Positions 1 to 7,118 of a DNA stretch of 52,592 nt are shown piece after piece. The notes beneath the pieces were generated by a model, which worked only from the letters and a program-made list of their open reading frames with translations, searched no databases and was not told the origin of the DNA. How positions within the stretch are numbered: position 1 is the first letter of the stretch; each line of letters opens with the position of its first letter. The position numbers and the translations under genes were made by a program. The stretch is from Bacillota bacterium. Its GTDB lineage: Bacteria > Bacillota > Clostridia > Tissierellales > Sedimentibacteraceae. The DNA lies in NCBI GenBank assembly GCA_023453025.1, contig JAEXUD010000020.1, positions 1 through 52,592 of the forward strand. Reading direction: 5' to 3'.

Positions 1-718
1 CCCTGAATACTCCCGGCATTTTTTCAGCTTCTTTGGTATCTATAGAAAGAATATTCGCATGAGATACTTTAGCCTGAACAAGCTTGATATGTAAAGTATT
101 TTCAGGAAGCTTCAACCCCAGATCTGCTCCAAAATCCCAGGTTCCTGTAACCTTTGCGGCAGCTGACGGTCTGACCGATTTTGTCCCTAGAATACTTTCA
201 CCGGCTTGCAGTTTAAACCACATATCTTCTGTTTTTATTTCACCTCTCATCAGCTTTGCAGCATCCATAACCGCATCCACTAAGGGTTTGTACCCTGTAC
301 ATCTGCAGAGGTTTCTGTTTTTCTGGAACCACTCTCTTACATCTTCTCTGGAAGGATTTGTATTTTTATCCAGCAATGCCATTGCAGAAACAATAAATCC
401 CGGAGTACAGAAACCGCACTGTGCTGACCCGTGAACCATCCAGGCAAGCTGAAGCGGGTGCAGATTTTCTTTTGTGCCTACGCCTTCTATTGTAATAATC
501 CGGGCACCGTCCGGGATTCTTTCCATCTTGTAGAGACAAGATCTCACAGGCACACCGTCCCACAAAACCGTGCATGCACCGCACTCTCCTTTCCCACCGC
601 AGCCAATCTTGGTTCCCGTGAGTAAGAGCTTCTTTCTTAATACATCAGCCAGGGTTTCATCAGCATCCGCCGTAATATGTTTTTTTACTCCATTAATAAA
701 CAAGGTTTTTTCAATCAA
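1..718 (-). CDS. Molybdenum aldehyde oxidoreductase (xanthine oxidase family), N-terminal part, runs off the window
   Basis: The reading frame enters at base 718 and is still open at base 1, so the C-terminal part is missing. Seen: a plant-type [2Fe-2S] domain with Cys40, Cys46, Cys49 and Cys61, then a second [2Fe-2S] helical domain with Cys101/Cys104 and Cys138/Cys140 (QCGFC and LCRCTGY), then the start of the molybdopterin-binding region ending in EKMPGVFR. This order is that of Desulfovibrio Mop-type aldehyde oxidoreductases, which oxidise aldehydes to acids at a molybdenum centre. The first cluster has five residues between its first two cysteines instead of the usual four. TTG at 718 is preferred because AAAGGAG ends 9 bases upstream; an in-frame ATG at 727 is almost on top of that site. 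It is the last gene seen of the minus-strand operon starting at 2078, with the ferredoxin as likely electron partner. Confidence 0.9.
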   Translation of the reverse strand, partial: MIEKTLFINGVKKHITADADETLADVLRKKLLLTGTKIGCGGKGECGACTVLWDGVPVRSCLYKMERIPDGARIITIEGVGTKENLHPLQLAWMVHGSAQCGFCTPGFIVSAMALLDKNTNPSREDVREWFQKNRNLCRCTGYKPLVDAVMDAAKLMRGEIKTEDMWFKLQAGESILGTKSVRPSAAAKVTGTWDFGADLGLKLPENTLHIKLVQAKVSHANILSIDTKEAEKMPGVFR

Positions 719-780
719 CGAAATCATCTCCTTTTTATTCTTACTATTTAGAAATATCTCTCTTATTCAGTCAATTATTT

Positions 781-1227
781 TTATTGCTCCTCTTCAAACA
801 ATTCTTTAAACTTTACTGCAATTATCTTTTTCTTGTTTACGTTGGACTTGACAGCATCTACGTATTCTATCGCCCTTGTAGGACAGTATTTTGCGCACAA
901 TGGGTTACTGTCGCACAAATCGCACTTCAGTATTTTCTTTTGCCTTGAGCTGTAGTGAATATTTCCCAAAGAGCACGCGCTGATACAAAGCTTGCATCCG
1001 ATGCATTTATTCGGATCTATTACAACCGTGCCATTCTCATCTCTCGAAATAGCTTCTCTGGGACATACCCTCATACACGAAGCATCTTCACACTGCATAC
1101 ACATTACAGGTACTGAAACTTCCGCCTCTTCAAAGCCGATTACATTAACTGCAGAATTTGAGCAAACTGCCTCACAGGTTTTGCAGTTATTGCATTTTTC
1201 AGGAGAAATTATTAAAATTTTGTTCAT
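781..1227 (-). CDS. Polyferredoxin-like electron transfer protein with four [4Fe-4S] clusters
   Basis: The 148-residue soluble protein has sixteen cysteines in four CxxCxxC/CxxxCP groups (first at residues 12-22, CNNCKTCEAVC, second from residue 43, CMQCEDASC). This spacing is that of the HycB/CooF/HydN group of ferredoxin-like subunits that carry electrons between an oxidoreductase and a second enzyme. It lies 62 bases ahead of the aldehyde oxidoreductase start, so it probably accepts or supplies its electrons (inference). The start is uncertain: a perfect AAGGAGGTGA lies about 35 bases before ATG 1227 and no standard in-frame start lies nearer to it. An ATT codon at 1248 in the same frame would fit the ribosome site better. 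The stretch between contains the palindrome CGCAATTGCG. Confidence 0.9.
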   Translation of the reverse strand: MNKILIISPEKCNNCKTCEAVCSNSAVNVIGFEEAEVSVPVMCMQCEDASCMRVCPREAISRDENGTVVIDPNKCIGCKLCISACSLGNIHYSSRQKKILKCDLCDSNPLCAKYCPTRAIEYVDAVKSNVNKKKIIAVKFKELFEEEQ

Positions 1228-1376
1228 GATACGCCTGGTTACCGCAATTGCGATACCAGTTTCACCTCCTTAAATATAATTTGTTATTTTTATTGTCAGC
1301 AGGACTGCTTTCAATGTAATACTAAAGCAAGTGCCGTGCCGGCAGATATAAAAATCTTCAAAGCGCAAATATGTAC

Positions 1377-1835
1377 TCATGATGATTCCCTGTTTCCAAA
1401 TTCATAATCATGACTTGTCAGTATTTCCTGTATCTTTTCATAGCTTTTCACCAGTATATTGCCGCATTTTAATCTGTATTCCTGATTGTTATTCCAATCT
1501 GTTACACTGATCACACCTATAAGATCACTGCATTCTGTCCCCCCAAACTCTGATTCAAACCATTCCGTATATTCATCAACCATACCGGAGTACCCTTGTT
1601 TTGGATATTCAAGGCTGCTCCCTTTTCCCGCATAAAGACCCAGAATCGCAATTCCCCCCGTCAACACTCCACATATCTTCGGCGCACTGCCAATACCTAT
1701 ACAGAAACCATTTAAAGCTCTTAATAAGTCTTCATTTGCTTTTTCTTCTTCATCAAGCGCCATTTTCACCATAATTTGAGTACAGCGATATCCTTCATTG
1801 AATAGCTTAAACATCTTAAAAGCCGTATCATCCAT
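1377..1835 (-). CDS. C_GCAxxG_C_C family redox protein (DVU_1555-like)
   Basis: Cysteines are spread in the pattern of the C_GCAxxG_C_C family: YRCTQ near residue 18, then FCIGIGSAPKICGVLTGG, then TECSDL, then LKCGNI. The family is of unknown biochemistry but is found in anaerobes next to trace-metal-dependent aldehyde oxidoreductases, as here, where the neighbours are DVU_1557-like and Mop-type genes. I chose ATG 1835 over the upstream TTG at 1859 because the purine-rich AAAGGGTGGG lies just before it and the family normally begins with MDDTAFKMF-like sequence. The frame gives 152 residues. The role is inferred from context: electron transfer or cofactor assembly for the oxidoreductase. Confidence 0.8.
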   Translation of the reverse strand: MDDTAFKMFKLFNEGYRCTQIMVKMALDEEEKANEDLLRALNGFCIGIGSAPKICGVLTGGIAILGLYAGKGSSLEYPKQGYSGMVDEYTEWFESEFGGTECSDLIGVISVTDWNNNQEYRLKCGNILVKSYEKIQEILTSHDYEFGNRESS

Positions 1836-1871
1836 GCTAAGTCCCACCCTTTCCGGCAACCATGAGAATCA

Positions 1872-2078
1872 TTATTTATCCTCCAGTTCTTTTTCAACCA
1901 TCAACATTTTGCCCAAGGCTAAATCCTCTCCTACAAACACATTATGACACCGTGGACACTTCATCAGCTCCACTTCAAAATTCCCCCCCAAGTAGTTTAC
2001 TTTTACTTTGCAAAGCGCCAATTTTTCCTTGCATTTGTCGCATATCCATGGCACATCATGTTCATTTTCCTCTTTCAT
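1872..2078 (-). CDS. Small zinc-ribbon/rubredoxin-like redox protein (DVU_1557-like)
   Basis: A 68-residue protein with two CxxC pairs, WICDKC and MKCPRC, separated by about 30 residues, and a C-terminal ALGKM..VEK.LEDK segment typical of the DVU_1557 family. The two knuckles would bind one Fe or Zn, as in rubredoxin or zinc-ribbon folds. It is the first gene of the sigma-54-driven oxidoreductase operon. ATG 2078 is preferred over ATG 2102 because AAGGAG lies 6 bases before it. No enzymatic role is established; electron transfer or metal supply to the oxidoreductase is an inference from conserved gene order. Confidence 0.8.
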   Translation of the reverse strand: MKEENEHDVPWICDKCKEKLALCKVKVNYLGGNFEVELMKCPRCHNVFVGEDLALGKMLMVEKELEDK

Positions 2079-2196
2079 ATCCCACTCCTTCATTTTTTCC
2101 ATTATATGGCTGTTAACAGTATTATATGAATTCCGCCTTCCTTTTCAGAGTTGTAAGAATATTTTCTTATAAAATTAATTTTATAAAATAATATAA

Positions 2197-2211
2197 GCAA
2201 AATTCATGCCA
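2197..2211 (-). promoter_or_regulatory. Sigma-54 (-24/-12) promoter of the aldehyde oxidoreductase operon
   Basis: Read on the minus strand the site is TGGCATGAATTTTGC. It has the GG and GC dinucleotides exactly 10 bases apart, matching the RpoN consensus TGGCAC-N5-TTGC. Transcription would start near 2185, giving an 85-110 base leader before the first gene. The partner activator gene lies immediately upstream. Confidence 0.85.
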
Positions 2212-2384
2212 AAAATAAATCATCCCCGCCGGGCAACTTAAAAACACACGCAAATTTATTAATGTGCAGGCACGAAAAACTGCACCCTTGGTTATCCACA
2301 AAATTTTGTGCAAGTTGTTTCCTGAATAATAAAAAAAAACCCTCCAAAATGTGGGGGTCGTAAAATATAATATTTTTTAAAAGC

Positions 2385-2401
2385 TGTTCCATTTTGGAAC
2401 A
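2385..2401 (-). promoter_or_regulatory. Enhancer (UAS) palindrome 1 for the sigma-54 activator
   Basis: TGTTCCATTTTGGAACA is a 17-bp palindrome (7-bp arms). It lies about 190 bases upstream of the -24/-12 promoter, in the normal range for enhancer-binding proteins, just outside the activator gene's 3' end. Confidence 0.7.
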
Positions 2402-2418
2402 AGACCCATGAGAATGAT

Positions 2419-4386
2419 TTATTCCGAAATAGAGCACTGTTCTATTTCGGAACAGATAGTCCTTATGCTTTCCATTTTTCTATAAAGGGTATTTCTCCCA
2501 ATGCCCAATGCTTTCGCAGCTAAAGTTACGTTACCGTTGTATAGTTCTAAAACCTTCATTATATGCTGCACTTCCATAACTTCCAGCTTCAAATTCTCCT
2601 CCATCCCTTTCAAGGTGACATCCCTTTGTAATTCATTTTGTTTCACCGCCGCAAAAGCTTTTGCATCGGTACAGCTGTCTGCCTTTATAAAGCTGTCAGG
2701 AATATATCCGGTATTTACCATCAGCTCTATTATATTCTCCAGTTCCCTGACATTTCCCGGCCACTCATATTCCAAAAAGGACTTCATAGTCTCATCACTG
2801 ATATTTACACTTTTCTTGTTAAGCTTTACAGATATTCTTTCCATAAAATACTGACTCAAAATTGGTATGTCAGATTTTCTTTCTCTTAATGGCAGCAACT
2901 TAATAGGAATGACATTCAGCCTGTAATACAAGTCCTTGCGGAAGTTGCCTTTTCGGACCTCTTCCTTAAGATCCTTGTTGGTAGCTGCAATCACTCTTAC
3001 ATCCACTACAATCTCCTTGACGCTTCCGACCCTGCTCACTGTACCTTCCTCAAGGACCCGGAGCAGCCTGGTCTGCATGTCCAGCGGCATTTCACCGATT
3101 TCATCCAAAAAAATCGTACCGCCGTCTGCAATTTCGAATTTTCCCGGTTGACCGGTGCTTTTTGCGCCTGTGTAAGCTCCTCCCTCATACCCGAACAGTT
3201 CAGATTCTATAAGGTTCCTTGGTATTGCACCGCAGTTTAACACTACAAAAGGTTCATCCTTTCTGCGGTTGTAATTGTGTATTGCCTGTGAAAAGAGTTC
3301 TTTCCCCGTACCGCTTTCACCCATAATCAGAACATTAGATCTGCTGTCTGCAATTTTTTTAGCGTACTCGATAATCCGTACAAAGTTCTTATCCTGACCG
3401 ATGATTTTATCGAAGGTATAAATAGCCTGATGTCCCATGATTCTGTTAGCCATCTTTCTGACCTTTTTTACTTCCACGAAAACAAAGACGATATTCATTA
3501 AATGCTGTTCGTTATCAAGATGAGGATAGACACTTAAGTTAAATTGCAGCTTTTTTCTCCTGGAATTCACAAATACGTCCACGTTCGTAAAGCTTTGCTT
3601 GTTCATGACTGAAGCTTTCACACTTCCCCAGTCCTCCAGCAAATTCCACGTTTTCATCAATCTCATTTCATCCGGACGATAGCCAAACATATCCGAAACT
3701 TGTTGATTGACTGTTATGATATTGCCCCTCAAATCAGAGGTTAATATCCCCGCATCAATAGAATCAATGATAATCTCCGTAAATTTTTTGGTCATGGACA
3801 GTTCTTCCGTGTATCTCTTGATATTGAGTATTTCTTCTATTGCATTGGCCGCTGCCACTACCATACCCAGCGTGTGTAAATTGACTGATTCACTGTAACC
3901 GGTTAAATCAATACTCCCGATAATTTCGCCCTTGGAATTTCTTATAGGTGAGGCTGAACAGGTCCACCGGTGATATGCCCTAATGTAATGCTCCTCACCT
4001 GACACTTGTAAAGGTTTGCCCTCAACCAAAGTCGTACCCATAGAATTTGTCCCTATGCTGCATTCATCCATATATGCTCCGGGCACCATTTTAAAAGAGA
4101 AAGCCTCGGATAAAATGCCTGCATCACCTATTATACTTAAAATACAGCCTTCCTCGTCGGTTATTATAGAGAAAAAATTAGATCCTTTGACGAAATTATA
4201 CAATTGGGTCATATAAAGCTCGGCCGTGTCAATCAGTTCCCTTTTGGCCTCAAGCTTTTCGAAAAGCTCCTTGCCTGTAAGTATCTTTTTGCTGAAGACC
4301 CGTTCCTTCTCAACTTTATATTTCCTGCATCTTTCATGGGAATTTATAATATAATCCTTTTCCGTAGCCAATTCTACAATACTCAT
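2419..4386 (-). CDS. Sigma-54-dependent enhancer-binding activator (GAF-PAS-AAA+-Fis)
   Basis: The N-terminal ~190 residues resemble the GAF sensor region of AcoR/DhaR-type activators (SIGTNSMGT, then RWTCSASPI). A PAS segment follows (residues ~205-310, GYRPDEM), then an AAA+ domain with Walker A GESGTGKE, the sigma-54 contact loop GAYTGA (the usual F replaced by Y) and Walker B GGTIFLDEIGE. The C-terminal Fis helix-turn-helix contains AAKALGIGRNTLYRKM. There is no receiver domain, so it probably senses a small molecule through GAF/PAS. It lies directly upstream of the aldehyde oxidoreductase operon and its own 3' end carries enhancer palindromes. Start: GTG 4395 is only 2 bases from AGGAGG. 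ATG 4386 (11 bases) or TTG 4389 (8 bases) fit better, giving about 655 residues. Confidence 0.93.
   Translation of the reverse strand: MSIVELATEKDYIINSHERCRKYKVEKERVFSKKILTGKELFEKLEAKRELIDTAELYMTQLYNFVKGSNFFSIITDEEGCILSIIGDAGILSEAFSFKMVPGAYMDECSIGTNSMGTTLVEGKPLQVSGEEHYIRAYHRWTCSASPIRNSKGEIIGSIDLTGYSESVNLHTLGMVVAAANAIEEILNIKRYTEELSMTKKFTEIIIDSIDAGILTSDLRGNIITVNQQVSDMFGYRPDEMRLMKTWNLLEDWGSVKASVMNKQSFTNVDVFVNSRRKKLQFNLSVYPHLDNEQHLMNIVFVFVEVKKVRKMANRIMGHQAIYTFDKIIGQDKNFVRIIEYAKKIADSRSNVLIMGESGTGKELFSQAIHNYNRRKDEPFVVLNCGAIPRNLIESELFGYEGGAYTGAKSTGQPGKFEIADGGTIFLDEIGEMPLDMQTRLLRVLEEGTVSRVGSVKEIVVDVRVIAATNKDLKEEVRKGNFRKDLYYRLNVIPIKLLPLRERKSDIPILSQYFMERISVKLNKKSVNISDETMKSFLEYEWPGNVRELENIIELMVNTGYIPDSFIKADSCTDAKAFAAVKQNELQRDVTLKGMEENLKLEVMEVQHIMKVLELYNGNVTLAAKALGIGRNTLYRKMESIRTICSEIEQCSISE
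2420..2454 (-). promoter_or_regulatory. Enhancer (UAS) palindromes 2 and 3, inside the activator's 3' end
   Basis: Two more copies of the same motif: 2438-2454 (TGTTCTATTTCGGAACA) and 2420-2436 (TATTCCGAAATAGAGCA, 15 of 17 matches). Together they form a long inverted repeat that overlaps the last codons of the activator gene. Centres are 18 bases apart, and 35 bases from palindrome 1. Confidence 0.65.
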
Positions 4387-4913
4387 CAAATTCACTCCCT
4401 CCTTTTAACCGCTTGACAAAATATATTCATCATCAAAATTCAAAATGTTTACCTTCATAACAATACTTCTGGCATCGTTTTCAGCATAGTTTTTCAAATG
4501 TGCATTTGATAATTCCTCTGCCTGCATCTTATTGAAAGTAATTGTTAACGGGGTATGACAGTCAAATATGTATGGAATATTTGTTTGTTATTTATAGTTT
4601 ATACCGAATGGAATCAAATAGAACACCTGCTTGCATTGTATCACTGCCCAGAGCTTTTATCAACAAAAAATTTATGTTCACAACGATTAGAAATAAAAAT
4701 CAATAGTTGCTATTCGCAGTTGCTATCCATAAAACCTAAGAAAAATATATAGTGAACATTTGCAGGACACGATTATAATTCTTAGCCGGAATGAGCTTTA
4801 GAATTATTCGTGTCCGAAACCGTGAGCGGATATTTTTCTTGTTTTTCGCTTTCACTTTGACTGTGAATAGTACCAATCAATAAAAAATTTTGTAATAATT
4901 ATAAATTTTGTTA
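4387..4913. other. Intergenic region without a supported gene
   Basis: Divergent region between the sigma-54 activator and the aro leader. It must hold the activator's promoter, which I could not place with confidence. The only strong structure is the inverted repeat at 4765-4815. Confidence 0.5.
4765..4815. repeat. Large inverted repeat in the aro upstream region
   Basis: Outer arms GGACACGA/TCGTGTCC and inner arms ATAATTCT/AGAATTAT, separated by a 2-base bulge on the left, enclose a 17-base loop. There is no T-run directly after it, so it is not an ordinary terminator. It may be an operator or the tip of a small RNA. Confidence 0.5.
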
Positions 4914-4941
4914 TTGACAACTTCAAATTATGTGTTAGAAT
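4914..4941 (+). promoter_or_regulatory. Sigma-A-type promoter of the aro leader/operon
   Basis: TTGACA at 4914-4919 and TAGAAT at 4936-4941 with a 16-bp spacer. The start site is expected near 4948, about 23 bases before the leader-peptide ATG. Confidence 0.75.
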
Positions 4942-4970
4942 AGCATAAACAATATTTGAAGGAGAAAATA

Positions 4971-5099
4971 ATGGAATTTATAAATAAATTTTATGCATTT
5001 AAGTTTTATAGCCGTTATCAAAGTAATTTTTATTACTTTTATTGCTATACAAAAAAACTGCATAAATATATTTATAAAGGATTGACACCGGCGTTTTGA
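4971..5099 (+). CDS. Phe/Tyr-rich leader peptide of the aromatic amino-acid operon
   Basis: A 42-residue reading frame too short for usual gene calling. AAGGAG lies 7-8 bases before the ATG and the frame ends with TGA at 5097. Sixteen of 42 residues are aromatic: Phe at 3, 7, 10, 12, 20, 23 and 42; Tyr at 8, 13, 16, 21, 22, 24, 26, 33 and 35; no Trp. The densest run is residues 20-26 (FYYFYCY). It ends 127 bases before aroF and is followed by a terminator, so it fits a translational attenuation leader that senses charged tRNA-Phe/tRNA-Tyr. This is inference from composition and position. Attenuation leaders of this kind are classical in enteric bacteria (pheA, trp); Gram-positive aromatic operons more often use T-boxes or TRAP. 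Confidence 0.8.
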   Translation: MEFINKFYAFKFYSRYQSNFYYFYCYTKKLHKYIYKGLTPAF

Positions 5100-5177
5100 T
5101 GAAAATTGCTTACCTCGTTTAACTCAGGTAATTCTAAATTTTTCTCATTTAATAAGATACATAAGGAGTCCTTTATA
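5073..5177 (+). promoter_or_regulatory. Antiterminator pairing of the aro attenuator
   Basis: TATAAAGGATT (5073-5083, within the codons for Tyr35-Lys-Gly-Leu) can pair over 11 bp, one of them G-U, with AGTCCTTTATA (5167-5177). The latter is the left stem plus loop of the terminator, so the two structures exclude each other. A weaker 7-bp partner for the same strand lies at 5004-5010. A separate small hairpin, TTACCT/AGGTAA, lies between about 5113 and 5135. Confidence 0.6.
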
Positions 5178-5190
5178 GGGCTCCTTTTTA
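5163..5190 (+). terminator. Intrinsic terminator (attenuator) before aroF
   Basis: AAGGAGTCC pairs with GGGCTCCTT (9 bp, one G-U) around the loop TTTATA and is followed by TTTTATTATTT. It lies between leader peptide and aroF, so read-through decides expression of the operon. Confidence 0.85.
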
Positions 5191-5225
5191 TTATTTAAAA
5201 CAAAATACAAATCGGAGGTATCAAA

Positions 5226-6239
5226 ATGATATTAGTTATTAACAAACATGCAACTGAAAATGAAATTTCCGCAATAAAGGAAAAAATCTGTGCCATGGGC
5301 TGTCAGCCCCACGAATCAGTAGGAGTAAATTATCGAATCATAGGTATTGTGGGAGATACTCACAATATTGACGAAAGTATGTTTCAAAAAAATAGAATTA
5401 TAGATAATGTAATTCGTATTCAGGAACCTTACAAAAAGGCCAACAGGCTCTTTCATCCTGACAACACAGAAATCAAAGTTGGAAATGAATGTATAGGCGG
5501 AAACAAATTGACTGTAATCGCCGGTCCCTGCTCAGTTGAAAGTGAAGAGCAGATTTTATCAATAGCGCAATCAGTAAAGGCATCCGGAGCAGGTTTTTTA
5601 AGAGGAGGCGCATTTAAACCGAGGACTTCGCCGTACAGCTTCCAGGGACTGAAAAAACAAGGTCTCGAGCTTTTAAAATATGCAAAGAAGGAAACCGGGC
5701 TTCCTATAGTTTCGGAAATCATGTCCACTGAATTTCTTGATGATTTCATTGAAGATGTTGATGTTATCCAGGTTGGAGCGAGAAATATGCAGAATTTCGA
5801 GCTTTTAAAGGAACTTGGCAAAACCAGAAAACCGATTCTGTTAAAAAGAGGTCTGTCCTCGACTATAGAAGAGCTTCTGATGTCAGCGGAATACATTTTA
5901 GCGGGCGGCAACGAAAATGTAATATTGTGTGAGAGAGGCATAAGGACTTTTGAAAAATACACAAGAAATACGCTGGATCTGAGCGCCATTCTGGCAATAA
6001 AAAAACTTAGCCACCTACCGGTAATTGTGGACCCCAGCCATGCCACAGGCTTGTGGTGGATGGTTGAGGCACTTTCAAAAGCAGCTGTTGCAGTGGGCGC
6101 CGACGGACTTATAATTGAAGTTCATAACGACCCGGAAAATGCGTTGTGTGACGGCAGTCAATCAGTTAAGCCAAACAGATTTGATAATATCATGCAGCAG
6201 CTAAAATTAATTGCCGCAATAGAAAACAAAGCCATATAA
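5226..6239 (+). CDS. aroF: 3-deoxy-7-phosphoheptulonate (DAHP) synthase
   Basis: Catalyses the first step of the shikimate pathway, phosphoenolpyruvate plus erythrose 4-phosphate to DAHP, in the cytosol. The 337 residues comprise an N-terminal ~85-residue ferredoxin-like regulatory domain (starting MILVINKHATENEI) and a TIM-barrel with GPCSVES, RGGAFKPRTSPYSFQG, QVGARNMQNFELL, CERGIRTFE and DPSHATG, the metal- and substrate-binding motifs of the AroA-beta/KDPS-like type. The start is fixed by CGGAGG 7 bases upstream. It is first in the eight-gene operon, immediately behind the Phe/Tyr attenuator, so its transcription is probably tuned to Phe and Tyr supply. The N-terminal domain suggests that the enzyme is also feedback-controlled. 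Confidence 0.97.
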   Translation: MILVINKHATENEISAIKEKICAMGCQPHESVGVNYRIIGIVGDTHNIDESMFQKNRIIDNVIRIQEPYKKANRLFHPDNTEIKVGNECIGGNKLTVIAGPCSVESEEQILSIAQSVKASGAGFLRGGAFKPRTSPYSFQGLKKQGLELLKYAKKETGLPIVSEIMSTEFLDDFIEDVDVIQVGARNMQNFELLKELGKTRKPILLKRGLSSTIEELLMSAEYILAGGNENVILCERGIRTFEKYTRNTLDLSAILAIKKLSHLPVIVDPSHATGLWWMVEALSKAAVAVGADGLIIEVHNDPENALCDGSQSVKPNRFDNIMQQLKLIAAIENKAI

Positions 6240-6260
6240 AATGTAAACGAGGTGTCTAAA

Positions 6261-7118
6261 TTGAAATCCATGTCTGACTTGAATATAACAATAGTGGGAA
6301 TAGGCTTAATCGGAGGCTCCTATGCCAAGGCTATAAGAAAATATATAAATACTAATAAATTATGGGCAATTGATATAAATACTGACGCATTAAATGAGGC
6401 TGAGTCTGCAGGCATAATAGACAATGGATATACTAAACCGCAGTTTCCTCTTGAGAATTCCGACCTGGTAATATTATGTACTTACCCGAATATTGCTATG
6501 GACTTCTTACGAACCAACATGGGATATTTTAAGAAAAATGCTCTTATTACCGATACCATGGGAATGAAAAGTAAAATCATATCAGAAATATTAAATATAA
6601 TGAGGGATGACCTTGAGTTCATAGGAGGTCACCCCATGTCAGGCAAGGAATCAGCCGGTTATAATTATTCTGATGCCGATATTTTTAAAGATGCACAATA
6701 TATTTTAACACCTGAAAAAAACACTTCTGATGATTCTTTGAAGCTGTTGAAGCAAATAATAAAAAGTATAGGATTTAATGAAATTGTTGAAATGTCCCCT
6801 CAGATACATGACGAGAAGATTGCATTCACCAGCCAGCTTCCTCATATCATAGCATGCGCATTGATGAACAGCTCCAAGCTTGACAACAGCTTTCAATGTA
6901 TAGGCGGCAGCTTTAAGGATGCTACCAGAGTGGCTGATATTAATTCTCAGTTATGGAGTGAGCTGATATTTGAAAACAAGGATAATATATTAAATGAAAT
7001 AAATAATTTTATTTCAGATATATCCGACATCTATGATATAATTAAATCAAATGACAGGAGCAGCCTGGAATTTTATTTGAACAGAAGCAGCTCCAGAAGA
7101 AAAGAGATGAATATATGA
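6261..7118 (+). CDS. tyrA: Prephenate dehydrogenase
   Basis: Oxidatively decarboxylates prephenate to 4-hydroxyphenylpyruvate for tyrosine synthesis, using NAD(P). A Rossmann motif GIGLIGGS lies near the N-terminus, and GGHPMSGKE and the later SQLPHIIA helix are the TyrA substrate-site motifs. There is no fused chorismate mutase or ACT domain; the mutase is a separate gene in the same operon. TTG 6261 is chosen because the ribosome site CGAGGTG (6249-6254) is 6 bases before it; GTG 6252 lies within that site and ATG 6270 is too far. The 3' end overlaps the aroB start (ATGA). Confidence 0.95.
   Translation: MKSMSDLNITIVGIGLIGGSYAKAIRKYINTNKLWAIDINTDALNEAESAGIIDNGYTKPQFPLENSDLVILCTYPNIAMDFLRTNMGYFKKNALITDTMGMKSKIISEILNIMRDDLEFIGGHPMSGKESAGYNYSDADIFKDAQYILTPEKNTSDDSLKLLKQIIKSIGFNEIVEMSPQIHDEKIAFTSQLPHIIACALMNSSKLDNSFQCIGGSFKDATRVADINSQLWSELIFENKDNILNEINNFISDISDIYDIIKSNDRSSLEFYLNRSSSRRKEMNI

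Noticed and set aside
1862..1880. A Fur-box-like stretch (ATGAGAATCATTATTTATC)
   Set aside because: It lies between two genes of one operon, with no promoter, and matches the Fur consensus only partly.
2204..2437. A 77-codon minus-strand frame after the sigma-54 activator
   Set aside because: It overlaps the enhancer palindromes and the -24/-12 promoter, lacks a ribosome site and has no recognisable content.
4555..4752. A 65-codon plus-strand frame upstream of the aro leader
   Set aside because: No ribosome site and an odd composition; it lies in the intergenic region before the aro promoter.
4942..5225. A T-box riboswitch before aroF
   Set aside because: The T-box core (AGGGTGGNACCGCG) is absent; the region is explained by the leader peptide and attenuator.
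5453..6046. A 197-codon frame antisense to aroF
   Set aside because: It lies wholly inside the well-supported aroF and shows no family motif.
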